Shown here piece by piece: positions 1 to 11,967 of a stretch of 64,000 nt of DNA. Numbering within the stretch: position 1 is the first letter of the stretch; each line of letters begins with the position of its first letter. A program made the translations under genes and the position numbers. Source of the stretch: Ligustrum vulgare (lineage: Eukaryota; Streptophyta; Magnoliopsida; Lamiales; Oleaceae); contig OY743174.1 of assembly GCA_963555705.1 (NCBI GenBank), positions 27,221,608-27,285,607 on the forward strand. Direction: 5' to 3'. The notes under the pieces were generated by a model that had not been told where the DNA came from, ran no database searches, and saw only the letters and a list, made by a program, of their open reading frames with translations.

Positions 1-349
1 AAAATGATCTCAACACCCCCCAAACTTAAATCAAACATTGTCCTCAATGTTGACAATAGCATAATATAAAGAAAGGAATGGGTGATGGAACTTCCCCGAA
101 TTGATACATGAATGATGTTCAACATTGACCTAAGCTTTTGATTCTCTCGGTAAGCAAATCTCCCCCAAACTTGTTGAGGACAAGGTCGCTTAGGATTTCA
201 AAAATATTGAACCTACAAAAGTTGATTATTAACCAAATTATAAATACTAAAAATGAAACAAGTAAATATCAACAAGCAAAAGAGTTGAAATTTGGATTGC
301 CTCCCAAAAAGCGCTTGGTTAGAGTCGTAAGCTCGACTTTAGGATACGA
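1..349 (-). other. Post-pol untranslated part of the outer gypsy element
   Basis: This stretch lies downstream of the integrase stop and has no supported ORF. It contains C-rich runs (for example near 14-24 and 160-170) that read as purine runs on the element's sense strand, as in the polypurine region before a 3' LTR. A diverged plus-strand copy of the 20-180 part is recognisable at 45905-46090. Confidence 0.55.
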
Positions 350-1691
350 TCACTCCGGATCTGCAAGAGGGATGGATGACTTCTCCTTTTCATAATCACC
401 ACCCAAGTATGGCTTCAAGCGTTTCCCATTGACTTTGAAGTTTCCTTTGCTCTCATGATAAAGTTCGACAACTCCATGTAGGAAGATTTGTGTAATTGTG
501 AAAGGTCCCGACCATCTGGAGCGGAGTTTGCGGGAAACAATCGCAGTCTAGAGTTGTAAAGAAGTACTTGTTGCCCAACATGGAAGTCTCGCTTCACAAT
601 GTTCTTGTCATGTCACCTCTTTGTCTTCTCTTTGTAAATTCGAGCATTCTCCTATGACTCAAGGCGAAACTCATCAAGTTCATTGAGTTGGAGTAGTCTT
701 TTCTCACCAGCCGACTTCATATCAAAATTCAAGATTTTTATTGCCCAATAGGCTCGGTGCTCGAGCTCAACCGGAAGATGACATGCTTTTCCAAATAAGA
801 GGCGAAATGGAGACATACCAATGGGGGTTTTGAAAGCGGTGAGGTATGCCCATAATGCATCATCCAATTTCTTGGACCAATCTTTCCTCGAGGTATTCAC
901 CATCACTTCAAGAATTTTCTTCAATTCTCTATTTGAAACCTCCACCTGCCCACTGGATGATAAGGAGTGGATATTCGATGTTTGACTCCATACTTGGCCA
1001 AAAGTGAGTCGAAGAGACGGTTACAAAAGTGTTTTCCTCCATCACTAATGATAGCTCGAGGGGTGCCATAACAAATAAAAATATTTTTCATTAAAAAGTT
1101 CACCACCAATCCAGCATCATTGGTGGGGAGTGCTACCACTTCTACCCACTTTGACACGTAGTCCACTGTAACCAAAATGTATTGATTTGAAAAAGAAGAT
1201 GGAAAAGGTCACATGAAATCAATACCCCAAACATCGAATATTTCCACTTCTAAAATAGAATTCAAAGGAATTTCATTTCAATTAGAGATATTACGTAGGC
1301 GTTGGCATCGATCACATTTGGACACAAGTGTGTGAGCATCCTTGAACAAGGTGGACCAATAAAATCCCGACTGAAGAACTTTTGATGCGGTTTTCACTGC
1401 ACCAAAATGACCTCCATAAGGTGAAGAGTGATATTGCCCAAGAATATTCTCCATATCCTCCTCGGGCACACATCTCCGAATTATTTGATCCAGACCCCTT
1501 TTTGAACAACAATAGGTCATCCCAAAAATAATGCTTGGTATCCGCAAAGAATTTTTTCCTTTGTTGATAAGAGTAGTCCGGGGGAGTGATGCCACTTGCA
1601 AGAAAATTAACATGGTCCGCATACCATGGCACACTAGAAGTATGTAGAAGATCCATGATTTGGAAAAGTTGCTCATCCGGGAATACCTCAT
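350..1691 (-). pseudogene. Gypsy integrase, broken
   Basis: The integrase is readable in pieces. The H2C2 zinc finger is at about 1690-1280 ([10 protein letters not shown] ... CDRCQ). The catalytic core runs from about 1175, with a first Asp in VDYVSKW, a second Asp in ISDGGKHF, and a third acidic residue in EVSNRELK after a frame change near 930. A C-terminal segment (FHVGQQVLLYNSRL) lies near 590-540 and the reading ends at a stop at 350-352. The family inserts retrotransposon cDNA into the genome. Several frame changes and stops make this copy non-functional. Confidence 0.85.
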
Positions 1692-2866
1692 TTATCTCTT
1701 CATCAATAACTTCCTCGGTTTGCTCAAGTCTAGATAAGTGATCGGTTACAAGATTCTTGGTCCCCTTCTTGTCACGAATCTTCAAATCAAACTCTTGGAG
1801 AAGAAGTTCCCATTTAATCAACCGCAGCTTGGCATCTTTCTTTGCCAACAAATACTTGAGGGCCGAGTGGTCAGTATACACAATTACCTTGGAACCAATG
1901 AGATATGGCCGAAACTTGTCAAAGGCAAAGACTACCACTAACATCTCTTTCTCGGTAGTAGCATAATTCAATTGGGCATCGATTAAGGTTCTACTAGCAT
2001 AGTAGATAACATGTAGGGTTTTGTCATTCATTTGCCCCAACACCACCCCCACGGCATAGTCACTTGCATCACACATAAGCTCAAAGGGAAAACTCCAATC
2101 CGGAGCCACAATAATAGGTGCCGTGATGAGTTTCTCTTTAAGAGTGTTAAAAGCTTAGAGACACTCTTTAGAGAAATCAAATGTGGCACTCTTCTCAAAT
2201 AATGAACAAAGTGGCTTCGTGATTTTTGAGAAATCCTTGATGAACCACCTATAAAATCCTGCATGTCCCAAGAAACTTCTTATGCCCTTCACCGAGGTTG
2301 GGGGAGGTAGTTTTTCAATAACTTGAATTTTTCCTTTATCGACCTCAATCCCCTTGCTTGAAATCCGGTGTCCAAAACTATCCCTTCCTGTACCATGAAA
2401 TGACATTTTTCCCAATTTAACATTAAATTGGTATCCTCACATCTTTTTAGCACCATTTTAAAATTATTCAAACAATCATCAAATGAAGTACAAAAATTCG
2501 AAAAGTCATCCATAAATATCTCGATAAATTTCTCCACCTTGTCGGAGAAAATGGCCATCATGCACCGTTGGAAAGTGGTAGGAGCATTACAAAGACCGAA
2601 GGGCATCCTCCTATATGCAAAAGTTCCGCGTGGACATGTGAATGTTGTCTTCTCTTGATCCTCCGGGGTTATAGAAATTTGATTATAGCCCAAATACCCA
2701 TCTAGGAAGCAATAGTGAGAGTGACCCGCCAATCGATCAAGTATTTGATCGATGAATGGAAGGGGAAAATGATCCTTCCTCGTAGCACTGTTGAGCTTGC
2801 GATAGTCAATGCAAACTCTCCACCCCGTCACTGGCCTTGTTGGAATAAGTTCATTATTTTCATTCT
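1312..2866 (-). pseudogene. Gypsy reverse transcriptase (3' part) and RNase H, broken
   Basis: Reading resumes on this side of the nested element at about ENENNEL, then WRVCIDYRKLNS and the catalytic box FMDDFS at about 2516-2505. A frame change near 2400 leads to the connection region (SFLGHAGFYRWFIKDF). RNase H follows from about 2100, with a first Asp in [10 protein letters not shown], a Glu in TTEKEML and a second Asp in [11 protein letters not shown]. The amino-terminal part of the same enzyme is at 8955-9349. This is a typical gypsy order, disabled by the insertion and by frameshifts. Confidence 0.88.
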
Positions 2867-3106
2867 CCATACTATTAACTAAATATTTTACTCTCACTCT
2901 CTTTTCTCTTTTACACTTATATTTCCCACACCCAATTTATATTTGCTTGAAATGAGCACTGCCTTTGGCATCGAAGTGCAAACGGGAGCCACCTCAGCCC
3001 CCTTTGCAAACTAATTGTTTGTCACAGTACGCAGGAGATCCACATGTTCAAGAGGGAGGAGCTGAGACGTGTTGGTCCACGATCCAACCGAATTTTGTGG
3101 TCAACA
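2867..3106 (+). repeat. Left LTR of nested element, 5'-truncated
   Basis: It aligns with 8715-8954 with scattered differences, including the shared run CACCCAATTTATAT and the terminal GTCAACA. It starts abruptly after gypsy coding sequence, so the LTR's 5' two thirds and the target duplication are missing on this side. Confidence 0.85.
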
Positions 3107-3109
3107 TTT

Positions 3110-3126
3110 TGGCGCCGTCTGTGGGA
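3110..3126 (+). promoter_or_regulatory. Primer-binding site of nested element
   Basis: TGGCGCCGTCTGTGGG begins three bases after the LTR end. Its first nine or so bases match the tRNA-Asp-type primer site seen at 60837, as used by OTA-group gypsy elements. It primes minus-strand cDNA synthesis. Confidence 0.7.
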
Positions 3127-3204
3127 AACCACACTTCTAACCACGAAATCACCTGGTAAAAAGCAACACAAAACTTTGAAAAAGGAAGGAAACCTCTTGA
3201 GAAA

Positions 3205-3570
3205 GATTGGTAACAAATGCCCTGAAGAAGGAACCCCCCTGAAAGAGGGGATCCCTGAAGAAGGACACCCCTGAAAGAAGGGACTCCTGAAGAAGGAAAC
3301 CCCCCCCCCTCTCCCTGAAAGAAAGGACTCCTGAAGAAGGAACCCCCCCCCCTGAAAGAGAGGATCCCTGAAGAAGAACACCCTTGAAAGAGGGAACTTC
3401 TGGAGAAGGACTCCCTGAAAGAATGGACCCTTGAATAAAGGCCCCCTGAATAAGGGACTCTTGGAGAAAAACACCCAGAAAAGGTTTCAGGGAAACCCCC
3501 TGAACAAGGAACTCCTGAAGGACACCCTGAACAAGGGACTCATGAAGAAGAGAACCTTAAAAAAAGGGAG
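3205..3570 (+). repeat. Degenerate minisatellite in the leader of the nested element
   Basis: Tandem, variable copies of motifs such as CCTGAAGAAGGAA and CCTGAAAGAGGGA recur about every 20-35 bases with C-runs of different lengths. The minus-strand ORF across it (Phe/Ser/Pro-rich) is a by-product of the repeat and is not called as a gene. Confidence 0.8.
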
Positions 3571-3756
3571 CTCCTAAAAATTAACACCTATGGAAAATTC
3601 CCTCCAAAAAGAGGAGCGAACATCTCATAAATGTCACAACAACGCAAACGCTCGTGAAACAATAAAAGTTTTGCTTATTGTCGAAGCGGAACGGTTTGGA
3701 GCAGCCCACCTTTATTGTGCCAACAAGGCAGGACTCAAACAACAATATTTTAAAAG

Positions 3757-3895
3757 CCTCGACTTAATTATCTCTAGGACACGCGGTCTCAGAGACCGTA
3801 TATTATTAAGCCTCGGTTTAAGTGTCTCTAGGACACGCGGTCTCAAAGACCTTATATTCATAAGCCTTGGCTTAAGTGTCTCCGAAATGATACTT
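3757..3895 (+). repeat. About 63-bp tandem repeat, a little over two copies
   Basis: AGGACACGCGGTCTCA recurs at about 3776 and 3831, each followed by GAGACC or AAGACC and a TAAGCCT-type segment. A third, diverged start lies near 3870. The repeat is inside the nested element's internal region. Confidence 0.75.
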
Positions 3896-4354
3896 GGTCT
3901 TAGAGGCCCAAAATTATGGTTTCAAAACTTCTGAAAATGTTTATATGTCGAGATGACACAACTATAGGAGCCCTTCCTACTCGTCTCCAGAATGACATGA
4001 GCTCAGAAGCTTTTTCCGAAATTCACACCGGATTAAACATGGAAGAAGTAATATGCCGACGTGATTTAGCCCGAACCTGATATGCCGAAGTAACACATTA
4101 CAAGTTAACAAAAGAATAAGATCATTGATCTAAGCTCTCACTAGGGACTGCTAATAAGTATAATTACAAGTAAACATAAATAGCTTAGCAAATCCCCCCC
4201 ATAAACAAGGGATTTCGCCACTCAATAGAATCCTCCCCGGACTAACAAACTGAATACGTACAAACGAGGCTATAAGGCATGAATACATGGGATTCCCAAG
4301 TGGATGTCCTCGATTAACTCCGGAGTGAATATTCTGTTAGATGAGGGCAAAGCA

Positions 4355-4628
4355 TACTTGGTTGATAAATCTATAAAACAGCCTGAAGAAGAAACTTGGA
4401 TAAATGAACTTCCATGAGCACTATGGGGAATCAGAATTACCTTGCACACTGCCACGGGAGAAACTCCATTCTCACTGGCTCATGGGTCAGAGGCAGTATG
4501 TCCAATACAAATTGGTGTGTTTTCACCCAGAGCTTCTTTCCTCCTCAAAAGAAGCGGTGATTCACAGGTCTTCGACTCAATATCGAGAAAAGATGGTCTA
4601 ATACTTCTAAACTTAAAGGTTCAATTTT
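4355..4628 (+). pseudogene. Integrase fragment of nested Tat-like element
   Basis: One frame reads PEEETWINELP, a stop, then HTATGETPFSLAHGSEAV and IQIGVFSPR. This is the diagnostic integrase segment of Tat-type gypsy elements that follows the catalytic core. No catalytic residues are left, and gag, protease and reverse transcriptase are absent upstream. It shows the element's orientation (plus) and lineage. Confidence 0.8.
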
Positions 4629-5630
4629 AAGGAAACCCCTCGTACTAACTCAAAAGGCCGGAATAAAGACCCAGGGCATAGTTGGGGGGGACCTCATCAA
4701 GTCACCGATGAATCTGCACCAGGGACTTACGGAGTAGAGAATCTCTCTGGAAAATCCTTACTCAATCCATAAAGCATGGATCACCTCCACCACTAGTGTC
4801 GATAAACAAATTTTCTTCTGCGTGTTTCGCGTAAATTGGATTTCTTAAACTCATGAGGTGAAATGATTCCTTCATGCACACTTTTCATTGAACAAATTGC
4901 GAGGTTGTGTTGGAAAACGTAAAACTATGCAAACAAATAGAACAAACAAATAGAACATAAAAAAGGATTGGTGCCAAGTTACGATTATTAAGGATTGGCT
5001 AAACTTGCACCGAAATGAAAGTGGTCGAAGTTGTCCATAATTATCGCAATGCCTTGATCCGATGAACCCCTTGATAGAATGACAAAACATAGCTTGGAGC
5101 ACGAGATACGTTCATGCAAGGGACTCCGTCACTTGATGATTAGTATCTCGGCGAAGTGGTACCTATGAAATACGTTGATCAATATTGAGAATAAATCTTA
5201 CGATTTGTTCAAAATAAATCTTTACCATTTAAAGGCATATCGCCTCAAGTAAGATTTTTTAACCAAAAATGGCCCCAATGTAGTCACCCCGGACGTAAAC
5301 AAGGGACTCACTGGGAAGTACGAGTTGAGACCCATTTAGTCAAATCTAAGAGATGGACATAAATGTCTTAAGTGCTTCGATTTGAGGGACTGTCACATCC
5401 ACAAGTGACTCCAAATACTTGCACATGCAAGTGACTCCAAGGACTTGCACATGTTTCGGACTATCCTATATTAAACTATGTTCATCCTATGATGGATCAT
5501 CTCATATTAAATGATGATCATCTTATGATACGAACTACTTGTCTATAGCAAAGCAATATGCAAAATTCACAAATATAGATCAAGTGGAGTAGATAAAGAT
5601 TCATAAAAGACAATGACAAAAACAGGCATC
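4629..5630. other. Internal region of nested element, no gene seen
   Basis: Non-coding sequence lies between the integrase scrap and the end of the antisense ORF relic. A short ACTCCAA-plus-ACTTGCACATG motif is duplicated around 5401-5455. I see no conserved domain on either strand. Confidence 0.6.
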
Positions 5631-7660
5631 CTAAGCAAGAGCGCGGGAAGGGTCGGCATCTTTAGAAGAAGGGCCACCAGTGACATCTTCAAGGGGACTT
5701 TCCTCACTAACATCTTGGGACTTTGGATATAAGGCCTCAATCTTCAAAAGATTCAGATCTGGGAAGTCATCCTTCACGTCTTTCAAAGCCATTCATGCAC
5801 CGGTGTTGGCAAAAAATGGCTGCATAGCTTCATATTCTGGGATCTCTTCAAATGTATCCTTGAAATGATGGATGTCATTAATCACCCTACTCTCAATATC
5901 CCGCTCTAAGTAAGAAAGTCTTTCTTATGCCCTCCGCAAGGCCTCTTCTCTTGCCAATCTGGCCTCTTTTTCCTTCTCCAACTCATGAGTTAGTCCAGCC
6001 GCCTTATCCACCAGGCTCCTCTACTCTGTGGTTGCCTTTTACATGGCCTCGACAGTTATGGCCTGGGACTGAACTAGATCATCGAATCTCTTGGAAAAAC
6101 TGGCCACTTCGGTATCAGCAGCCTCTAGAAGTGCTCCATTGCCAAAGCAGCCCTGGTAGGAGGAGAATTCGGAGAATCTAATAGGGTGGTATTCAAGGTG
6201 CTTTCCTTAGCTCGCAGGACAGTCTTTATATGGCTAAGCTCAACAGTAATTTCTGTGGTCACCTCGTGGTCCACCCCCCGGAACAGTAATCAAACCTTCA
6301 TCATACATCCACCTCAGAAGAACCAGATATGCCTTTGCTTTTCTTTAGCCTCTTCTGTGGAGGCACCTCATGCCCCATTACCTCCACAACATCCTCATCA
6401 GAAAGATCATCAACCAAGGCTCTTTTGGACTTTTTCTCTTCCTTTTCCTTCGATTTTCGCTCTCTCTCCAGAGCCTCATGTTTGGCTCCGAATTCCTCCT
6501 TCACTTCCAATCATTACTGACCCTTAGACAACAAGACCGGTGGAGGGAGCAGCACCTAAAGAAGCTTTATGAGCTTTGCAACTAAGGCACCAACTGTGTT
6601 CTTTCCAACTTCCACTTGGAAACTGCTGAGCAAAGACTTCTGCTTAAGCTCCTTGTCACTCCCGGGCCTCAACGGAAGTGGAATCTTCTTCGTCATCAGG
6701 CCTTTGAGGGAAACCTTGGGAAGTTCTTTAGAATCTATTCATCAAAATGAAATTTTCAGTCAAAGGCGCTTCGGACAACGACACAATTAACACAAGGAAT
6801 ATAGAACTTACCCATATCTCGCATAAGCCCGTGCTTGATAAAAAAAATTTCTTCAATATCACCTCTGGGAAAGTGGCACGGTATGCAAAGAGCTTCTTCA
6901 CCATGGCCAAGTCCTCCTTAGGGAGAAGGTGTGCATATTGCTGACCTACAAAGATAATACAAAAGGTTATCGTTGAAACTCAAAACAGCCTACATCATAC
7001 TTACATTCACACTAAGAATACAAAAGACTCACGAGGGCAAGAGAGAGTCCGATGAACAGTAATTTCAGGAACTGGATCCGGAGGGGAGCACTTCCATTCA
7101 CCGGCTACCCAAAACCATTGTGTCCTCCAATGTTTCATGGAGGTCCGATGTCCCGTAATAAAGGGAGGATGCTGTCCCCTGGTGGCAATGTAGTACCAGT
7201 CCAGAATATCAATCTTATCCCTCCGAGCTACCTTTTTCAGGATATAAAGGGTGTAGATGATGTAAGGTGAGATGGGGAAGTCCGGACTGACTTCTTGCAA
7301 TACCAGCTAGGTTCCCACAATCTGGATCCAGAAGTTCGGAGCCACCTGATATGGACAAAGATTATAACTCCTGAGGATATCCATGAAGAAAGGGTGAAGA
7401 GGCAAGTGCATCCCACATTGAGACGCATCAAGGAGCACCGCAGCTTGACATTTAGGGGGCGACAAGGTCTGCATGACAGGCTCAGATGTGTAATCCTAAT
7501 CTACCTCGGCATCCAGTAAGTTGAAGAAACTTCTGTCATGCCATTGGCTAGAATTTCAGTCACTACCTCATTCAACGCCCAGGATTCTAGATTAGTTTGT
7601 GGATCCACATGATATCCGGAGGGTCCTCTTCCAAAGGACTCCTTCTCTTAGCCTTTCACG
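5631..7660 (-). pseudogene. Antisense extra ORF of Tat-like element (Transposase_28/PF04195-like), apparently spliced
   Basis: The minus strand carries a decayed protein-coding unit opposite to gag-pol. Exon 1 (to 7033) includes HLPLHPFFMDILRSYNLCPY, then YTLYILKKVARRDK and WFWVAGEWKC, which match the pattern I know for the 'putative gypsy type transposon' family (PF04195). A GTGAGT...TTTGTAG intron at 7032-6946 joins CCR-type codons in frame to QQYAHLLPKEDLAMVKK. A second GTAAGT...AATAG intron at 6811-6735 leads to a Lys-rich linker (KRALVDDLSDEDVVEVMGHE) and a coiled-coil-like tail (THELEKEKEARLAREEALRR), ending at a stop at 5631-5633. Several in-frame stops and a one-base phase slip at intron 2 mark it as a relic. 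Its function is unknown; extra antisense ORFs between pol and the 3' LTR are known in Tat elements. Confidence 0.72.
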
Positions 7661-8201
7661 AGGGAGTTTTGCAATTGACTCCACCCAAGAGGGGACTTCT
7701 TCAACTAACACCTTTTACAAAGGACTCTGTCATTGGTCGATTCCACTCTAGACAAAACATCCAAAAGATATAAACTCGAACCTCAGCCGTGAATGCCCGG
7801 GACTTCCAAATTTAAGGGACTAGAACATATACACGAATGTCGACACAAGACACAACGTATGTATACGTTGTTTCATATTATCCAAAGATGTACATCTCAA
7901 AACGATGCAGACTTGTAAGCCCTCCAGCTGCTTGAATTGAGCATATTCTCTATGTTATCCAGACAGGCTATTAGCCTTTTTACATCTAGGCATAAGATCT
8001 TCAACATTATCGAAGGAAACCTTGTAATTCCCCTCATATTTGAGGCATGCTCGGGATATTTCTATGAGTCTATATGTCTTCGTAAGTTCGAAGAATTCTC
8101 GAATATTCTTTTTTGTTGGGAGAAGAGATACACTTTCAAAAATTTGAATAAAGCAAAGTCCAATTCGCACATAAATGAACCAACTAGACTTGAGGGACTA
8201 G
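7661..8201. other. Region before the right LTR of the nested element
   Basis: No supported ORF. It ends in the purine-rich run CTTGAGGGACTAG (8189-8201), the probable primer for plus-strand DNA synthesis, directly before the LTR start TGTTACGAT. Confidence 0.6.
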
Positions 8202-8954
8202 TGTTACGATCATGACTAATTTTACATGACACGTCATCCATGTGGGCCCACCAGGGGATCCAAAAAACATCCATTCACCTAATCATGACCCACGGGCCAA
8301 ACTGTGGATACCAAACTTGCTGGACTCTTACATGCCTAGGTACCCCTATGCCGAGGTGATCCTATGCCGAGGTACCCCTATGCTGGAGTGATGCTATGCC
8401 TAGGTAACCCTATCCCGAGGTACCTTTATGTCGGGGTGATGCTATGTCGAGCCTTATACCAAGGTACTCCTAAGCCGAAGTGAGTACCCTGGAAAGGTGA
8501 CAAGATAGCTTGATGTGACAACATCTTTAAAGGGATTTGATAGTTGCTTTATCCCTATGACATGTTGTAGTGATTATAGCCAAAGAAATGGTTTGCCTCA
8601 TGAATAGTTAGGATCTTGCCATGTGTAAAGCATAACATGTTTCACAATATAAGAGAATTACTCATTCTATAAATAGAGTACACTTGCCTCCAAGGAAAAG
8701 GTTAGAAATCCCATACTCTTACCTAAGTATTTTACTCTCACTCCCTTTTCTCTCTTTTACACACTTATATTTTCCGCACCCAATTTATATTCGCTTGAAA
8801 TGAGCACTGACTTTGGCATCGGAGTGCAAACGGGAGCCACCTCGACCCCCTTTGCAAATTGATTGTTTGTCAGAGTGCGCAAGAGATCCACGTATTCAAG
8901 AGGGAGGAGCTGAGACGTGTTGGTCCAAGGTCCAGCCGGATTTTGTAGTCAACA
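8202..8954 (+). repeat. Right LTR of nested element, full length (753 bp)
   Basis: It begins TGTTACGATC and ends GTAGTCAACA (TG...CA). Its last 240 bases match the left LTR at 2867-3106. At 8955 the sequence returns to gypsy reverse transcriptase on the minus strand (WVSPV codons). A TATAAATAGAG box at about 8675 is a plausible core promoter. Confidence 0.88.
8325..8480 (+). repeat. Short imperfect repeats in the U3 of the nested LTR
   Basis: Units of the form CCTATGCCGAGGTRMCC alternate with GGTGATGCTATG-type spacers at least six times. Clustered short repeats in U3 often bind regulators, but that role is only inferred here. Confidence 0.75.
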
Positions 8955-9349
8955 GGGCTTACCCATGCGCTATCCAAAATTGGAAAGATAATACCCGCAT
9001 CAAGCCAATTCACCACTTCGGCTCTCACTACTTCTTTCATGTTAGGATTCAACCGACGTTGATGTTTCACCGAAGGTTTGAAATCATCTTCCATAAGAAT
9101 TTTATGCATGCATAATGAAGGAAAAATACCTTGAATATCCGAGATAGTCCATCCAATAGCCTCTTTGTGCTCCCTCAATACCCGAAGCAATTTATCTTCC
9201 TCCACTTCATTCAACAAGTTAGAAATAATGACCGGAAGGGTAGAAGATTCCCCCAAGTAAGTATACCTCAAATGAGAAGGAAGAGGCTTTTGTTCGAGAG
9301 TAGGTGCTTTCTCGAGAGATGGTAGTGGGGGTGAAGAACTTTTTTTCAA
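8955..9349 (-). pseudogene. Gypsy reverse transcriptase, amino-terminal part (outer element)
   Basis: The reading ends in WLDAGIIFPILDSAWVSPV exactly at the nested LTR; the same domain continues at 2866. Upstream are HKEAIGWTISDIQGI and KEVVRAEVV, the usual entry segment of gypsy reverse transcriptase. Beyond 8954 the apparent ORF runs into LTR sequence. This side of the split domain is well preserved; the join on the other side has lost about a dozen codons. Confidence 0.88.
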
Positions 9350-9358
9350 CTCCTCAAA

Positions 9359-10440
9359 TTAGGGGGCCCTCTTGTGTTGATATTGTGGTGACGCCTCCAA
9401 GTAGTGAGCCATTTGTTTAACTTCATGATCATCATCCTCGATAGTAAAAGAACGGGCAATGCAAGACTCAAATGGATCCTTAGAAATCCCACGGTTGAAA
9501 GAGTTGACCACTAGATGATCAATTACATCCACCCGAAAACATGAATTGGACTCCGAGGGGTATTTAATGGCCTTCAACACATTGAAAGTGACTTGCTCAT
9601 ATTGCACCCTCAAAGTCAATTGGCCTTCTTGCACATCAATAAGAGCTCTCCCGATTGCTAGAAATGGCCTTCCCAAAATGATTGGAATGTCATGATCTTC
9701 CTCCTTGTCAAGAATAATAAAAACCGCCGGGTAGATGAATTTATCCACCTTCACAAGAACATCCTCAATGATACCCCGAAGATATTTGATGGATCTATCC
9801 GCCAATTGTAGAGACAGTGGTTGCTTTAGCTTCCCCCAATTCCAATTTCTTAAAAATGGATAAATTCATCAAATTAATGCTAGCACCAAGATCACATAAA
9901 GCTTTACTAAAATTAACATCACCAATAGTGCATTGAATAGTAAAACTCCCTGGGTCTTTGATTTTTAGAGGTAGCTTGCTTTGAATGATTGCACTGCATT
10001 CCTCTGTTAGCGTCACCGTCTCATACTCTTCAAGTCTTCTTTTTTTGGATAGAATAGCCTTCATGAACTTGGCATAGCTTGGTATTTTAGCTAAGGCATC
10101 GTCAAAAGGAATGTTAATGTGTAGTTTCTTGAACACTTCCAAAAACTTGCCAAGTTGACTATCAAGCTTTTGCTTTTGCAACCTTTGAGGAAAGGGAATA
10201 GGAGGTACATAAGCTTTGATTGGTGTTGGAGCCTTTGATGTTGATGATTCCGGTTCAACCTCCTTGGGCACTTCAACAACTTTTTCGGGTGCTTGAATAG
10301 GCTCATTTTCTTCAATGGGAGCCTTGCTTGATTGAGTTATTGGTTGTGGAGTCGTGATCTCGGACAATTTTACCCCACTTCTTGTTGTAATAGCTTGAAC
10401 ATTCTCCCTAGGATTTGTTTCGGTATTTCTAGGTAAAGCT
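9359..10440 (-). pseudogene. Gypsy aspartic protease region (outer element)
   Basis: The Pro/Glu-rich linker at 10367-10150 precedes a retropepsin with the active-site motif ALCDLGASINLM (DLGAS in place of the usual DSGAS) near 9900-9865. A frame change near 9800 leads to the second half, with IPIILGRPFLAIGRALIDV. The enzyme would cleave the gag-pol polyprotein. The arrangement and the LADRS-like start of the second half resemble Athila-type elements. Confidence 0.82.
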
Positions 10441-10689
10441 CCTTATTTCCTTTCGGAGAGAAGTTTTGCTATTTTGCCCACTTGCTTCTCCAAATTTTTC
10501 AAAGAGGCATCATTGCGTTCTTGATATTGTAATTGATGATTTGCTAACTTGGTGATAGCCTTTTCCCATCCCTCTTTCTTTTCTTGTGACTTTGGATTCA
10601 ACACATTTTGATTGTTGCCATAAGATATATTTGGATGACTCCTCCAACCGGGATTATAGGTAGGAGCATATGGATTGAACCCTTGGCGT

Positions 10690-11808
10690 TAGAAATTTTG
10701 AGCATAAGCAACTTGCTCGGTAGATGAAGAACCACTTGTCACCAATGGACACATTGAGCTTTGATAATTAGCCCCCACATATCTCACATACCGGAGGGAC
10801 TTGAACCATGTTGACAGGCCGAGAGGTTGAAGTAGACAACCCTTCCACTTTCTTGGCTAAAGAATCTATTTTTGACAAGACAAGAGCATAATCATCCCCC
10901 CCCCCATGTGCACCACTAGAACTCCTTGGTGCACTTCTATCCAGCCACATTGTACTTTGTTCACTCATGATCTCGAACAAGTCATAGGCCTCTTGAATGC
11001 TCTTTGTTTTGATGGACCCATTAGAAGATGAATCCACATATGATCGGCAAGGAGGAGTTAACACGGCATAGAAGTGGTTGACTTGTTGCCCCAATATGAT
11101 CCCATGATTTGGGCACTTCCTAACCATATCTTTGAACCTCTCCCAAGCTTCATGAAAACTCTACGTCTCGAATTGTTGAAATGTAGTAATATCATGCTTG
11201 AGTTTAGCAACTCTAGAAGGTGGAAAGAATTTTGTAGTGAACCTTCGGACAAATTCCACCCAAGTAGTGATGCTCCCCGGAGGCAAAGTGTCTAGCCATT
11301 CTCTTGCCTTGTCTTTCAAGGTATGCACAAATAATCTCATCCGGATTGCTTTCACATTCACACCCTCATAGTTGAAGTTGCTACAAATCTCAAGGAAGCG
11401 TGCCACATGGGCATGTGGATTCTCATCGGTCCTCCCATAGAATGATATAGTGTTGGAGAATAAATTGATGACATCCGACCGAAGTTGAAGATTTGGATGA
11501 TTATAGGAGGGATAGACAATGCTTGATTGATTCTCGACAATAGTGGGATTCATAAAATCTCCAAAAAGCATGTCTTTTTCATTAACAACGGGCTTTTGAA
11601 CCCTAGCCGCTTGAGGATCAAAACCGGGTGGGATTCCACCTCTTGGAGGAGTTGCGGTTGGAGTATTAAGCTCAATGTTAAATCTTTCTCCTTCCATCCC
11701 AGTAAGAAGTTATCTCCTAGCTTCCCGTTTTTTCCTTAATCTAAGTCGAAAATTTTCCTCGATATCCGGATCTAATTCAACTAGATCAAGACTTCTAGTT
11801 CGACGCAT
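10690..11808 (-). pseudogene. Gypsy gag (outer element), broken
   Basis: The start is at 11806-11808 with MRRTRSLDLVELDPDIE, the same beginning as the plus-strand relative near 60994. A stop near 11700 is followed by the gag core (ISFYGRTDENPHAHVARFLE, LKDKAREWLDTLPPGSITTW). A frameshift near 11160 leads to KCPNHGIILGQQVNHFY and a zinc knuckle CEICGGNHQSSMC near 10775-10735. The protein would form the particle and bind RNA. It is disabled by at least one stop and one frameshift. Confidence 0.85.
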
Positions 11809-11943
11809 GCACAATTGACAACCTAGAACAACAAGAGAAATTAGAAGATTTCTTACAAAAAAATAAAAGAAAATTTGTATAAGAAATAAAAGTAAATAAT
11901 TTTCGAAACTATATCAACTAAAATGTAATTCAAATAGAAACAA

Positions 11944-11961
11944 TCCCCGGTAAAGGCGCCA
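11944..11961 (-). promoter_or_regulatory. Primer-binding site of outer gypsy element
   Basis: On the minus strand it reads TGGCGCCTTTACCGGGGA, complementary to a tRNA-Asp-type 3' end with a few changes from the cleaner copy at 60837. It lies next to the 5' LTR. Confidence 0.75.
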
Positions 11962-11967
11962 AAAACT

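Larger units (their letters stand above)
2867..8954 (+). mobile_element. Nested Tat-like LTR retrotransposon, mostly non-coding
   Basis: The element sits inside the reverse transcriptase of the outer gypsy element. A truncated left LTR (2867-3106) matches the 3' third of a full right LTR (8202-8954). A primer-site-like TGGCGCCGTCTGTGGG follows the left LTR, and a short purine-rich run precedes the right LTR. Pol is reduced to an integrase fragment near 4355-4628 of Tat type. Between that fragment and the right LTR lies a long antisense ORF relic (5631-7660), the place where Tat-lineage elements are known to carry extra ORFs. The left junction lost about 510 bases of LTR and some target sequence. 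Confidence 0.85.

Noticed and set aside
3022..3474. 150-codon minus-strand Phe/Ser-rich ORF
   Set aside because: Translation of the degenerate minisatellite; the periodic protein simply mirrors the DNA repeat.
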